A program made the position numbers and the translations under genes. A stretch of 38,286 bases of DNA from an uncultured Odoribacter sp. (GTDB lineage: Bacteria; Bacteroidota; Bacteroidia; Bacteroidales; Marinifilaceae). Shown piece after piece: positions 1 to 6,882 of this stretch (position 1 is the first letter of the stretch; each line of letters starts with the position of its first letter). The DNA lies in NCBI GenBank assembly GCA_944321145.1, contig CALUKF010000028.1, forward strand, positions 1 through 38,286, in the 5' to 3' direction. The notes under the pieces are model-generated. The model worked only from the letters and a program-made list of their open reading frames with translations, ran no database searches and was not told the origin of the DNA.

Positions 1-77
1 ATGAGCGTACTCGCACGGCTGAACTTATACGACCGATTCTGCGTGGCAGGGATATTAAGAGGTATGGATACGACTGG
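1..77 (+). repeat. Left copy of 77-bp perfect inverted repeat (probable inversion site)
   Basis: All 77 bases match the reverse complement of 1280-1356. The match stops exactly after the Trp codon of 'RYGYDW' (75-77), and both copies are read in the same frame. The copy reaches the window edge, so the true repeat is probably longer. This is the expected crossover region for swapping specificity tails. Confidence 0.9.
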
Positions 78-674
78 TCAAACTTATGGCTAATCAATAC
101 CCACAATGGTATAAAAGGCAAGCTACCTCGCATTCATATTGAAGATTATCCTGCAGTTAAAGCTCATTTAGACCAATATTGGGATAAAATCTCAAAAAGA
201 GCAGATAAAGGTGATACTCCATATAATCTTAGGAATTGCGCTTATTTGGAGGATTTCTTTAAGCCAAAAATGTTATATATGGAAATACAAACAGATAATC
301 CCAATGAAGGTTATCCTTTCCCTTGTTTTTCATATGATACTAATAATTCTATTGTACTGAATACTGCGTATATAATGTGTAGTGATACAATTGATATTCG
401 TTACGTTTTAGGCATCTTAAATTCATCTGTAGGGCGTATTATTGCAAGGCTATATGTAACCCAGTTGCAAGAAAGGCAATTCCGTATGTTGGCTCAATAT
501 ATATCAAAATTTCCCATTCCTATAATTGAGGATAAAAGAAAAGATGAACTTATTGAATATGTACAGAAATGCTTTAAAGATCGCTCTGATTATGATACTT
601 TTATAAATGAAATTGTTTATCAAATATATGGATTTAATAATTTGGAAATAAATCACATAGAACATTTGATATAG
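1..674 (+). CDS. Type IIG-like restriction-modification enzyme, C-terminal specificity part (5' end outside window)
   Basis: The reading frame is open from the left edge (first full codon at position 3) and stops at 672-674. It reads DERTRTAELIRPILRGRDIK, then a variable tail. The motif 'LIRPILRGRDIKRYGYDW' is typical of the TaqI-like C-terminal specificity region of Eco57I/type IIG methylase-endonucleases, which recognises the DNA target. The tail holds PAVKAHLDQYWD, a PKMLYMEIQ segment and a late ISKFPIPII motif, as expected near the end of this domain. The methylase and nuclease domains would lie to the left. The first 77 bp recur inverted at 1280-1356 inside the opposite-strand cassette, so this tail appears to be the currently expressed one of two exchangeable ends. 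AT-rich composition sets it apart from the housekeeping genes. A BREX PglX-like methylase is an alternative family assignment. Confidence 0.75.
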   Translation, partial: ERTRTAELIRPILRGRDIKRYGYDWSNLWLINTHNGIKGKLPRIHIEDYPAVKAHLDQYWDKISKRADKGDTPYNLRNCAYLEDFFKPKMLYMEIQTDNPNEGYPFPCFSYDTNNSIVLNTAYIMCSDTIDIRYVLGILNSSVGRIIARLYVTQLQERQFRMLAQYISKFPIPIIEDKRKDELIEYVQKCFKDRSDYDTFINEIVYQIYGFNNLEINHIEHLI

Positions 675-681
675 TAATAAA

Positions 682-715
682 ATACGGTCGGTAAATTTAT
701 TTCTACCGACCGTAT
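682..715. terminator. Bidirectional hairpin terminator
   Basis: Perfect 12-bp stem (ATACGGTCGGTA at 682-693 with TACCGACCGTAT at 704-715) and a 10-nt loop. It has T-rich sequence on both sides and lies between the convergent ends of the expressed and silent specificity genes. Confidence 0.8.
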
Positions 716-718
716 ATT

Positions 719-1594
719 TTATATTTGACTATTTATATATAAAATTTCATCTTTAGTAAATCCATATGATGTAAAAATATCCTTGTCTATTTCATCATCA
801 GACGCATTAATATTCACATTTGTGTTTAGTGGAACAGGAAATTTTATAAGAGACTGAATATTTAGCATAATATCTCCTGCGCCTGTTGTATCGCTATTCT
901 TGTAAATGTAGTATGTGCCAACTTTACTGCATAAGTATGATAATATTATCTCATTAGATTCCCCTGCCGAAATAAAACTCGCAGGCGCCGTTAAAAAGAT
1001 TCCACCATCAACCAATGAAAATGCCAATTTCCTTCCAACAGCTTTCCAACATATTTTTGGCTTATAAAATAAGTCCCAATAACTGATACTATCCTGAGTT
1101 TCAAACCATTTATTATTAGTTTTTTTGCGTGATTTTATTTTCTCTCCATTAACTATATGTGTTTTCCCTGTCTGTTCCAGTCGCTCCATACCAAAAGATA
1201 GAAGATGTTTTTTTACCGCTGGGTACATTTCGATGTCATAGTGGCGAGAAGGGAAAGTGGCAATAAGGTATAAGCCAGCCCAGTCGTATCCATACCTCTT
1301 AATATCCCTGCCACGCAGAATCGGTCGTATAAGTTCAGCCGTGCGAGTACGCTCATCTTCAGTCTGACAATTAGCCAATATCTCATTGCGCTTTTCTGTG
1401 CTGATGATAAACGCATCGTTAAATCCCGTTTTGATACCATAGTTGATTTGGATATCCCAATCTTTAAGAGGTGTACCCACTGCTTCAATCTTCCGTTTGA
1501 TACTTTGTTCTATGGGCGAGAGTATCACCCACGAGTCTGAGTTGTTGAAGTCACATTCCGACCCATTCTGCTGCACAAATACGCTCTTTTTCAT
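719..1594 (-). CDS. Silent alternative specificity cassette of the type IIG-like enzyme
   Basis: This encodes 291 residues that correspond only to the C-terminal specificity region of a type IIG/TaqI_C-type enzyme, with no methylase motifs. Residues ~20-105 include 'INYGIKTGFNDAFII' and the shared 'LIRPILRGRDIKRYGYDW'. After the Trp the tail differs from that of the opposite-strand copy (AGLYLIATFPSRH against SNLWLINTHNG), although both keep the domain plan: PAVKKHL, then PKICWKAVGRK, then LIKFPVPL. Its ATG overlaps the stop of the upstream recombinase by 4 nt (ATGA), so it may be translated as a free specificity fragment. Most likely it is a storage cassette. Inversion across the 77-bp repeats would fuse this tail in frame to the complete enzyme. 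A free decoy role is possible. Confidence 0.75.
   Translation of the reverse strand: MKKSVFVQQNGSECDFNNSDSWVILSPIEQSIKRKIEAVGTPLKDWDIQINYGIKTGFNDAFIISTEKRNEILANCQTEDERTRTAELIRPILRGRDIKRYGYDWAGLYLIATFPSRHYDIEMYPAVKKHLLSFGMERLEQTGKTHIVNGEKIKSRKKTNNKWFETQDSISYWDLFYKPKICWKAVGRKLAFSLVDGGIFLTAPASFISAGESNEIILSYLCSKVGTYYIYKNSDTTGAGDIMLNIQSLIKFPVPLNTNVNINASDDEIDKDIFTSYGFTKDEILYINSQI
1280..1356 (-). repeat. Right copy of 77-bp perfect inverted repeat
   Basis: Reverse complement of 1-77 with no mismatch, lying inside the silent cassette. Together the copies bound an invertible segment of about 1.2 kb (78-1279) carrying both alternative tails and the terminator between them. Confidence 0.9.
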
Positions 1595-2196
1595 ACTGTC
1601 AAGAACTGCTTAATAAAACGGTCGAGCGTATTTCTATCAACCTTACAAATTTTTGCAATCTTGCGCTTTGATACATTGGCTTTCAAAAGTTCGCGTATAA
1701 GATTTTCTTTTCCATACAATTTATATTTATCTGGTGAGCTTTTCCTACCTTTCGGGCGTCCCAATATAATACCCTCCGCTTTCTTCCTCGCCAAAGCCTC
1801 CTTTGTCCGCTGACTAATTAAGTTACGTTCAATCTCGGCAGATAATCCGAAAGCAAAGGCAAGCACTTTACTCTGTATGTCTTCTCCCAGCCGATAATTA
1901 TCTTTTATAGTCCAGACTCTGCATTCTTTAGTCATGCAAATATTCAAAATTTCCATAATCATAAAAAGATTACGTCCTAACCGAGATAATTCGGCACAAA
2001 TAATAAGGTCATCTTTCTGTATTTGTTTCAATAACTTGCCTAATTCACGCTTATTATATGATTTTGTACCGCTAATGGTCTCTTCTATCCAACCATCAAT
2101 CCTCAAATTATTGCATTCACAAAACTTATTAATTTCAAAACGTTGATTTTCAACTGTCTGTTTATCGCTACTTACTCTGATATATCCATAAATCAT
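1591..2196 (-). CDS. Serine recombinase (resolvase/invertase family)
   Basis: A 201-residue site-specific recombinase. The N-terminal resolvase domain starts 'MIYGYIRVSSDKQ', with the expected nucleophile Ser9 in the RVS motif. It continues through 'ELSRLGRNLF' (conserved R-x-x-R helix) and 'ERNLISQRTKEALARKKAEG', with the 'GRPKG' hinge near residue 147. A C-terminal helix-turn-helix (~residues 170-198, 'VSKRKIAKICKVDRNTLDRF') would bind the crossover site. Length and layout fit small invertases such as Hin/Gin and the Bacteroides Mpi group. It abuts and overlaps the silent specificity cassette, so its obvious substrate is the 77-bp inverted repeat here. A weak -7-like sequence lies just upstream on this strand (about 2223-2233). 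Confidence 0.9.
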   Translation of the reverse strand: MIYGYIRVSSDKQTVENQRFEINKFCECNNLRIDGWIEETISGTKSYNKRELGKLLKQIQKDDLIICAELSRLGRNLFMIMEILNICMTKECRVWTIKDNYRLGEDIQSKVLAFAFGLSAEIERNLISQRTKEALARKKAEGIILGRPKGRKSSPDKYKLYGKENLIRELLKANVSKRKIAKICKVDRNTLDRFIKQFLTV

Positions 2197-2568
2197 AATT
2201 CTAATAGTTACAAATTTAACTGCAAAGATTATACTTCCTACTCAAAGTTTGAATATGCTTAAAAAGCATCCTTTATTCATAGTATCATTCAACTACAAAA
2301 CTAATATTACCAACAAAATCTATATTTTCAATTATCTAATAAACAGGATATTACACACATCGCTTTTTCACAAATCAAACCAACAACATATCAAAATCTA
2401 ACAAACAACATATCAATAACATAAAGCAAGCAACTCCATTTCATCTTCATTTCATATCCGTTTTATAAGCGTTTTAAAATGAAAATAAAATGGAATTATT
2501 CTGAAAATAAAATCAAAACGGCTGTTTTGGGTTGTATATTTGCAGTGGAGGGGATGAAGAGAGGAGAG
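2197..2568. other. AT-rich intergenic region
   Basis: No convincing gene. The 13-mer AACAACATATCAA occurs twice (about 2382 and 2404). A TATATTTGC motif (2535-2543) matches the Bacteroidetes -7 element and could drive the downstream DUF6266-like gene. The AT-rich composition continues from the recombinase and ends abruptly at about 2540, which could mark the edge of an acquired segment. Confidence 0.5.
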
Positions 2569-2599
2569 TGATTAACGATGAACGATGAATGATTAACGA
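2569..2599 (+). repeat. Short intergenic repeat, GATTAACGATGAACGA type
   Basis: Tandem variants of the words GATTAACGA and GATGAACGA. Related copies occur at 3241-3263, 6831-6859 and 23104-23140. This copy lies just upstream of the DUF6266-like gene. Confidence 0.8.
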
Positions 2600-2618
2600 A
2601 AAAAGGGAGGAAAGTTTT

Positions 2619-3260
2619 ATGGAACTGATGAATGACATGAATTACAGGGGGAAGATGGGAAAGTTGGTGTATTACACGATGAACGGGAAGACATTTGTGC
2701 GGAGGGTGAGGATTCCGGGGAAGAAGCGGAAACCGCGGACGACGAAGCAAAAGGAGCTGTCGGGAAGGTTCGGGATGGCGCAAAAGATGTATTCGTTCTA
2801 CCGGGAAACCATATCGCCGGACATCTGGCGGCTGGCTGGCAAAGCGGTCGGGAGAAGGGGAAACATGCTGTTTGTGTCGGTGAACAGCGGGTGCTTTGAG
2901 GCAGACATGGGGATTGCGTCGCCGGAGACGTTCCGGTTCTCGGAGGGGGAATTGCTGCTGCCGTGGGGGATGCAGGTGGAGGCGCTGGGTAGCGGGCGTT
3001 TCCGGGTAACATGGACGGACGAACGGGAATTGGCAACGGCGGCTGCGAACGACCGGCTGAAGGTCGGGGTGTTTTACCCGGGTACGCCCAAAGGGGTGTA
3101 TTGGGCAGAGGACATGTCGGGTACGCGCGGGGACGGATGCGGCGAGTTCCGCATAGATACCAATTTGGATGCAGAAGCGCATGTGTACCTGTTTTTTGCA
3201 CGGGAAGACGGGAGCGCCTACTCGCCATCCATGCATTTCCGATTAACGATGAACGATTAA
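2619..3260 (+). CDS. DUF6266-like protein of unknown function
   Basis: A protein of 213 residues, starting at the ATG that follows a good GGGAGG ribosome site (2605-2610). An earlier in-frame ATG at 2589 lies within the short repeat and has no such site. The N-terminus 'GKMGKLVYYTMNGKTFVRRV' followed by a basic 'PGKKRKPRTTKQKEL' segment, and the later 'SPDIWRLAGKAVGRRGNMLF', resemble the Bacteroidetes DUF6266 family. That family is uncharacterised. There is no signal peptide or membrane segment. Base composition is strikingly G-rich on the coding strand. The same short repeat flanks the gene on both sides, and the downstream copy encodes the last residues and the stop codon. No function can be inferred. 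Confidence 0.6.
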   Translation: MELMNDMNYRGKMGKLVYYTMNGKTFVRRVRIPGKKRKPRTTKQKELSGRFGMAQKMYSFYRETISPDIWRLAGKAVGRRGNMLFVSVNSGCFEADMGIASPETFRFSEGELLLPWGMQVEALGSGRFRVTWTDERELATAAANDRLKVGVFYPGTPKGVYWAEDMSGTRGDGCGEFRIDTNLDAEAHVYLFFAREDGSAYSPSMHFRLTMND

Positions 3261-3263
3261 CGA
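3241..3263 (+). repeat. Short repeat copy supplying a stop codon
   Basis: GATTAACGATGAACGATTAA followed by CGA. The TAA at 3258-3260 is the stop of the DUF6266-like gene. Confidence 0.85.
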
Positions 3264-3275
3264 AAGGGAAATGAT

Positions 3276-3308
3276 TTTTTAATTTAGGGGAGAAAGCGTA
3301 TTTTTGCA
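3276..3308 (+). promoter_or_regulatory. Promoter of the DUF3791/DUF3990 cassette
   Basis: T-rich -33 region followed by TATTTTTGC (3299-3307), a good Bacteroidetes -7 element, about 60 nt upstream of the first gene. The 33 bases match the nadB promoter at 4359-4391 at 30 positions. Confidence 0.7.
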
Positions 3309-3368
3309 AGCACGCACCCCCAAATAAGGGAGCAAGACATCGTTATAAAACCAAAACTTAGCAACAAA

Positions 3369-3605
3369 ATGGAAGGGACGCAATACAACACTTTGAATGA
3401 ACAACAAGACAGAGCCATGTTCGTATCGTTCTGCATAGAACAATATGCCAAAGCCAAAGGCATGAAAGCAGAAGATGTAGTGAATCTGTTTGAGCAATAT
3501 GGGATAGCGGAGCATTTCTGCGAGTTTTACGATGTGCTCCACACACAAGGTCACCGCTGGCTAATTGAAGAAATCGATGAAATGATAAACGACAGAAAGA
3601 AATGA
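3369..3605 (+). CDS. DUF3791-like small protein, putative partner/antitoxin
   Basis: A small acidic protein of 78 residues ('EQQDRAMFVSFCIEQYAKAK' and onward) with no signal peptide and a mostly helical look. It resembles DUF3791 proteins, which are often encoded immediately before DUF3990 proteins in gut Bacteroidetes and Firmicutes. Its TGA overlaps the ATG of the next gene by 4 nt, implying coupled translation and a stoichiometric partner. A role as antitoxin or immunity to the DUF3990 protein is an inference from this linkage. The DUF assignment is from memory of the family pattern. Confidence 0.6.
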   Translation: MEGTQYNTLNEQQDRAMFVSFCIEQYAKAKGMKAEDVVNLFEQYGIAEHFCEFYDVLHTQGHRWLIEEIDEMINDRKK

Positions 3606-4090
3606 GCAAGGTATACCATGGAAGCATAGAGGTCGTAGAGAATCCGGAAATACGCCAACCGAACCGTTCACTTGACTATGGGCATGGGTTCTATGCCACA
3701 ACCTCTTACGCCCAGGCAAAGAAGTTGACGGAACGGAGGATGAAAGACAAAGGAGTGCCCGTAGGCTATGTGAATGTATATGAATTGGACGATGAGGCTG
3801 TAAAGCGTATGAAATTTCTCAAGTTTGAAAACCCCACGGAAGAATGGGTGGACTTTGTGATGAAAAACCGCACCATGCGAGATTTCACCCACGATTATGA
3901 CATTGTGTATGGTCCGGTAGCAAACGATAATGTCTATACCCAATTCACACTCTATGAAGGGGGCATCATCAGTATGCCGACCCTTATTCAAGAATTGAAA
4001 ACCTACAAGCTGGTAGACCAATATCTTTTCCACACGGAGAAGTCGCTGCTTGCCATTGCATTTATTGAAGCAAAGGAGATAAAATTATGA
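3602..4090 (+). CDS. DUF3990 protein, ADP-ribosyltransferase-like putative toxin
   Basis: A 162-residue protein starting 'MSKVYHGSIEVV'. It has 'RSLDYGHGFYATTSYAQAKK' at residues 22-41, the classic front of DUF3990. This front places a His (His6, YHG) and a Tyr (Tyr31, GFYAT) like the first two residues of the H-Y-E NAD-binding site of ADP-ribosyltransferases. The third catalytic residue is not certain; the acidic position around 'TLYEGG' is one candidate. There is no export signal, so action would be inside the cell. It sits between two small proteins with ATGA overlaps on both sides, the arrangement of a toxin with one or two partners. If active it would consume NAD, and the genes downstream make NAD. 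Function is inferred, not shown. Confidence 0.65.
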   Translation: MSKVYHGSIEVVENPEIRQPNRSLDYGHGFYATTSYAQAKKLTERRMKDKGVPVGYVNVYELDDEAVKRMKFLKFENPTEEWVDFVMKNRTMRDFTHDYDIVYGPVANDNVYTQFTLYEGGIISMPTLIQELKTYKLVDQYLFHTEKSLLAIAFIEAKEIKL

Positions 4091-4305
4091 GTGCCCCTAT
4101 AACCCAAGAAAACCTGTATCTGCTGCTGCCTGTCAAGATTGGATGGCTTGCCCAATGGCTTTCAGAAGACAAGGGCATAAGCCTTGCAGATGCAATAAAC
4201 CGCATTTATCATTCGCAGCTATATAAGAAATTGGCAACCGAGAGCACCAAATATTGGCATTTGGGACCTGTAGATTTATATGAAGAGCTGAAGATTGAAT
4301 TATAA
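4087..4305 (+). CDS. Small protein, third gene of the DUF3990 cassette
   Basis: A protein of 72 residues ('MSAPITQENLYLLLPVKIGW' and onward). The segment 'LLPVKIGWLAQWLSEDKGIS' followed by 'ADAINRIYHSQLYKKLATES' resembles the small DUF3791-type partner proteins, though less clearly than the first gene does. The ATG overlaps the stop of the DUF3990 gene by 4 nt, so all three are one translationally coupled unit. It may be a second antitoxin/immunity component or a substrate adaptor. No signal peptide or motif with a known activity is visible. Confidence 0.5.
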   Translation: MSAPITQENLYLLLPVKIGWLAQWLSEDKGISLADAINRIYHSQLYKKLATESTKYWHLGPVDLYEELKIEL

Positions 4306-4358
4306 AGCAGATAAGTTATTAACGACAAAGAAAATTGAAATGAGCAGGGGCAAATAAG

Positions 4359-4391
4359 TTTTGAATTTCGGGAAGAAAGCGTATTTTTGCA
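4359..4391 (+). promoter_or_regulatory. Promoter of nadB
   Basis: TTTG (4360-4363), an 18-nt spacer and TATTTTTGC (4382-4390) make a near-consensus Bacteroidetes promoter 21 nt upstream of the nadB ATG. It is almost a copy of 3276-3308. Confidence 0.8.
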
Positions 4392-4411
4392 CCCATATAC
4401 ATTTTTGAAAG

Positions 4412-5986
4412 ATGCGACATTATGATTATATTATAGCAGGAAGCGGGCTTGCGGGCTTGTATGCGGCGTATCACGCTGCGGAGCACGGGAAGGTTGCACT
4501 GGTGACGAAAGCCGGGCTGACGGAGAGCAATTCGTATTTCGCGCAGGGCGGGATTGCCGCCGTGACGGATGAACATGATGCGCCGGCATTGCATTTTGAG
4601 GATACGATTACGGCTGGACGGGGATTGTGCGATTATCCGGCAGTGGATATCTTGGTGAACGAGGGACCGCAACGTATCCGGGAACTGATTGAAGCGGGAA
4701 TGCACTTCGACATGGAGGACGGAAGCCTTGCCCTCGGGCTGGAGGGAGGACACCACCACAAGCGTATCCTCCACGCGGGAGGGGACGCCACGGGGCGGAT
4801 GGTGACGAGTTTCATGATTAGCCAAGTCATCAATAACCCGCACATTGATGTGTATGAGAACCGGGCGGTCATCGGGCTGCTGGAAGCGGAGGGACGGTGT
4901 TACGGGGTGCGGACGTGGGATTTGGTGAACCAGGAGGAGGATATTTTCGTGGCGCCGCATACGTTCCTGACCTTGGGGGGCACGTCGGCGATTTACAAGC
5001 GGACAACAAACCCCCACACGACCATCGGGGACGGGATTGCGCTGGCATACGAGGCGGGGTGTGAGATTGCGGACATGGAGTTTATCCAGTTCCACCCGTC
5101 GGCATTGTACACGCAGTCGGAGGAGGCTTTTTTGATTAGCGAGGCGGTGCGCGGCGAAGGGGCTTGGCTGATTAACCAGCAGGGGGAACGGTTTATGCCT
5201 GCCATCCACGAACTGGCGGAACTGGCGCCGAGGGATGTGGTGGCGCAGTCGATTTACCGGGAGATGCAAAAGCATGGAGACGAATATGTGTGGCTGTCGC
5301 TGAAGCATTTGGATGCGGGGATGATACGGCGGCGGTTTCCGAATATATATGAAAAGTGCCGGGAATATGGATATGATTTGTGCGACCGGATTCCGGTGGC
5401 ACCGGCAGCGCATTATATGGTGGGCGGCGTGCGGACGGACTTGAACGGACAGACGAACATCCGGAACCTGTATATCGTGGGGGAATTGGCATCCTCGGGG
5501 ATTATGGGGGCAAACCGGTTGGCTTCCAATTCGCTGATTGAGTGCCTGGTGTTCGGGAAACGGGCAATCGAGGCTTCGCTGGCAAACGGGGAGGCAGGAG
5601 ATGTGCCGGCGTTTGAACCGCAATACCATGCCAATTTGGCAAACGCGCCGGCTTACATCCGGCTGAAGCAGGACGTGGCACAACTGATGACGTCGCATGC
5701 GGGGATTGTACGCCGTGCAGAATGGCTGGAGGAAGGATTGCGGAAGTTGAAGCAATTGGAGAAAGGAGCACCACGGGAGAAGGACGAGTATTATACGCTG
5801 GCAAGCCGGAACCTGCTGACAGTTGCGCGGTTGATTATCCAATCCGCCCTTTACCGGCAGGAAAGCCGGGGCGGGCATTTCCGGGAGGATTTTCCGGAGA
5901 GCGACGATGCGTACGTGTGCCACATTGTGCAACAGAAAGGAAAGGCTATACGGACAGCACCGATTAAGACGAATATTACACATTAA
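4412..5986 (+). CDS. nadB: L-aspartate oxidase
   Basis: NadB oxidises L-aspartate to iminoaspartate with FAD, the first step of de novo NAD synthesis, and hands the product to NadA. The 524-residue length is normal. Visible motifs are the FAD dinucleotide fold at residues 8-15 ('AGSGLAGLYAA'), the succinate-dehydrogenase-family segment 'NSYFAQGGIAA', the 'RILHAGGDATGR' flavin-site motif and the C-terminal 'MGANRLASNSLIECLVFG'. A strong -33/-7 promoter ends 21 nt before the ATG. nadC follows after 14 nt, so nadB-nadC form an operon. nadA lies 3.2 kb further on after two unrelated genes. The C-terminal helical region is present, so the protein looks intact. The family assignment is firm; fumarate as an anaerobic electron acceptor is the usual expectation for an anaerobe. 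Confidence 0.97.
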   Translation: MRHYDYIIAGSGLAGLYAAYHAAEHGKVALVTKAGLTESNSYFAQGGIAAVTDEHDAPALHFEDTITAGRGLCDYPAVDILVNEGPQRIRELIEAGMHFDMEDGSLALGLEGGHHHKRILHAGGDATGRMVTSFMISQVINNPHIDVYENRAVIGLLEAEGRCYGVRTWDLVNQEEDIFVAPHTFLTLGGTSAIYKRTTNPHTTIGDGIALAYEAGCEIADMEFIQFHPSALYTQSEEAFLISEAVRGEGAWLINQQGERFMPAIHELAELAPRDVVAQSIYREMQKHGDEYVWLSLKHLDAGMIRRRFPNIYEKCREYGYDLCDRIPVAPAAHYMVGGVRTDLNGQTNIRNLYIVGELASSGIMGANRLASNSLIECLVFGKRAIEASLANGEAGDVPAFEPQYHANLANAPAYIRLKQDVAQLMTSHAGIVRRAEWLEEGLRKLKQLEKGAPREKDEYYTLASRNLLTVARLIIQSALYRQESRGGHFREDFPESDDAYVCHIVQQKGKAIRTAPIKTNITH

Positions 5987-6000
5987 CAATATAGAAAGAG

Positions 6001-6834
6001 ATGGAATACGAGAATTTGATTGACAGGCTGATTGACCTTGCCATTGAAGAAGATATCGCTACGGGAGACGTGACGACGGAGTCGATTATCCCCGCCCATT
6101 CGCGCGCCGTGGCAGAGATGAAAATGAAAGCAGACGGGGTGATTTCCGGACTGGAGGTTGCCCGGCGGGTGTATGAACGTTTTGAGAAAGACATCGTGTG
6201 GGACGCGAAGGTGAAGGACGGCGACCGGGTGAAACGGGGGGACGTGATTCTGCGCATTGAGGCAAGTTACCGTTGCCTGCTGTTGGGCGAACGGTTGTCG
6301 CTGAACATCCTGCAACGCATGGCGGGCATCGCAACGGAGACGGCACGGTATGTGGCAGAACTGGCTGGGACGCACACGCAACTTTTGGATACGCGGAAAA
6401 CCGCACCGGGCATGCGGGTGCTGGACAAGATGGCAGTGAAAGACGGCGGGGGAATGAACCACCGGATGGGGCTGTATGACATGGTCATGATTAAGGACAA
6501 CCACATCAAGGTGGCAGGCGGCATCACACAGGCAGTGAACGCCGTGCGGGCGCATATCCCGGCGGGCATGAAAATCGAAGTGGAGACGACGAACCTGGAG
6601 GAAGTGCGCGAGGCACTGGCTACCGGTGCGGACATCATCATGCTGGACAATATGGACACCGCAAGCATGGCGGAGGCAGTCAAGCTCATCGGCGGACGGG
6701 CAAAGACAGAGGCGTCGGGAAATATGAGTATCCCACGGCTAAAGGAAGTTGCCGCGACAGGGGTGGATTATATCAGCGTGGGGGCATTGACGCATTCAGT
6801 AACGGCATTGGATATTTCAATGCTGATAAGATGA
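6001..6834 (+). CDS. nadC: Nicotinate-nucleotide pyrophosphorylase (carboxylating)
   Basis: NadC (quinolinate phosphoribosyltransferase) converts quinolinate and PRPP to nicotinate mononucleotide, CO2 and pyrophosphate. The 277-residue protein has the expected N-terminal 'EEDIATGDVTTESIIP', the central 'DTRKTAPGMRVLDKMAVKDG' (PRPP/quinolinate-binding Arg and Lys) and 'HRMGLYDMVMIKDNH'. The barrel end 'EVETTNLEEVREAL', 'MLDNMD' and 'EASGNMS' is also present. It starts 14 nt after nadB. Its stop codon TGA lies inside a copy of the short GATGAACGATTAACGA repeat that fills the gap to the next gene. Complete and typical. Confidence 0.97.
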   Translation: MEYENLIDRLIDLAIEEDIATGDVTTESIIPAHSRAVAEMKMKADGVISGLEVARRVYERFEKDIVWDAKVKDGDRVKRGDVILRIEASYRCLLLGERLSLNILQRMAGIATETARYVAELAGTHTQLLDTRKTAPGMRVLDKMAVKDGGGMNHRMGLYDMVMIKDNHIKVAGGITQAVNAVRAHIPAGMKIEVETTNLEEVREALATGADIIMLDNMDTASMAEAVKLIGGRAKTEASGNMSIPRLKEVAATGVDYISVGALTHSVTALDISMLIR

Positions 6835-6859
6835 ACGATTAATGATGAACGATTAACGA
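6831..6859 (+). repeat. Short repeat copy at the nadC stop
   Basis: Two units of ATGAACGATTAA/TGATGAACGATTAACGA. The TGA at 6832-6834 within it is the nadC stop codon. Confidence 0.85.
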
Positions 6860-6882
6860 ATAATAATTAACAATTAGAAATT

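Noticed and set aside
4319-5989. Long open frame antisense to nadB
   Set aside because: It mirrors the whole of nadB, is Arg/Pro/His-rich and has no recognisable motif. A by-product of high-GC codon use.
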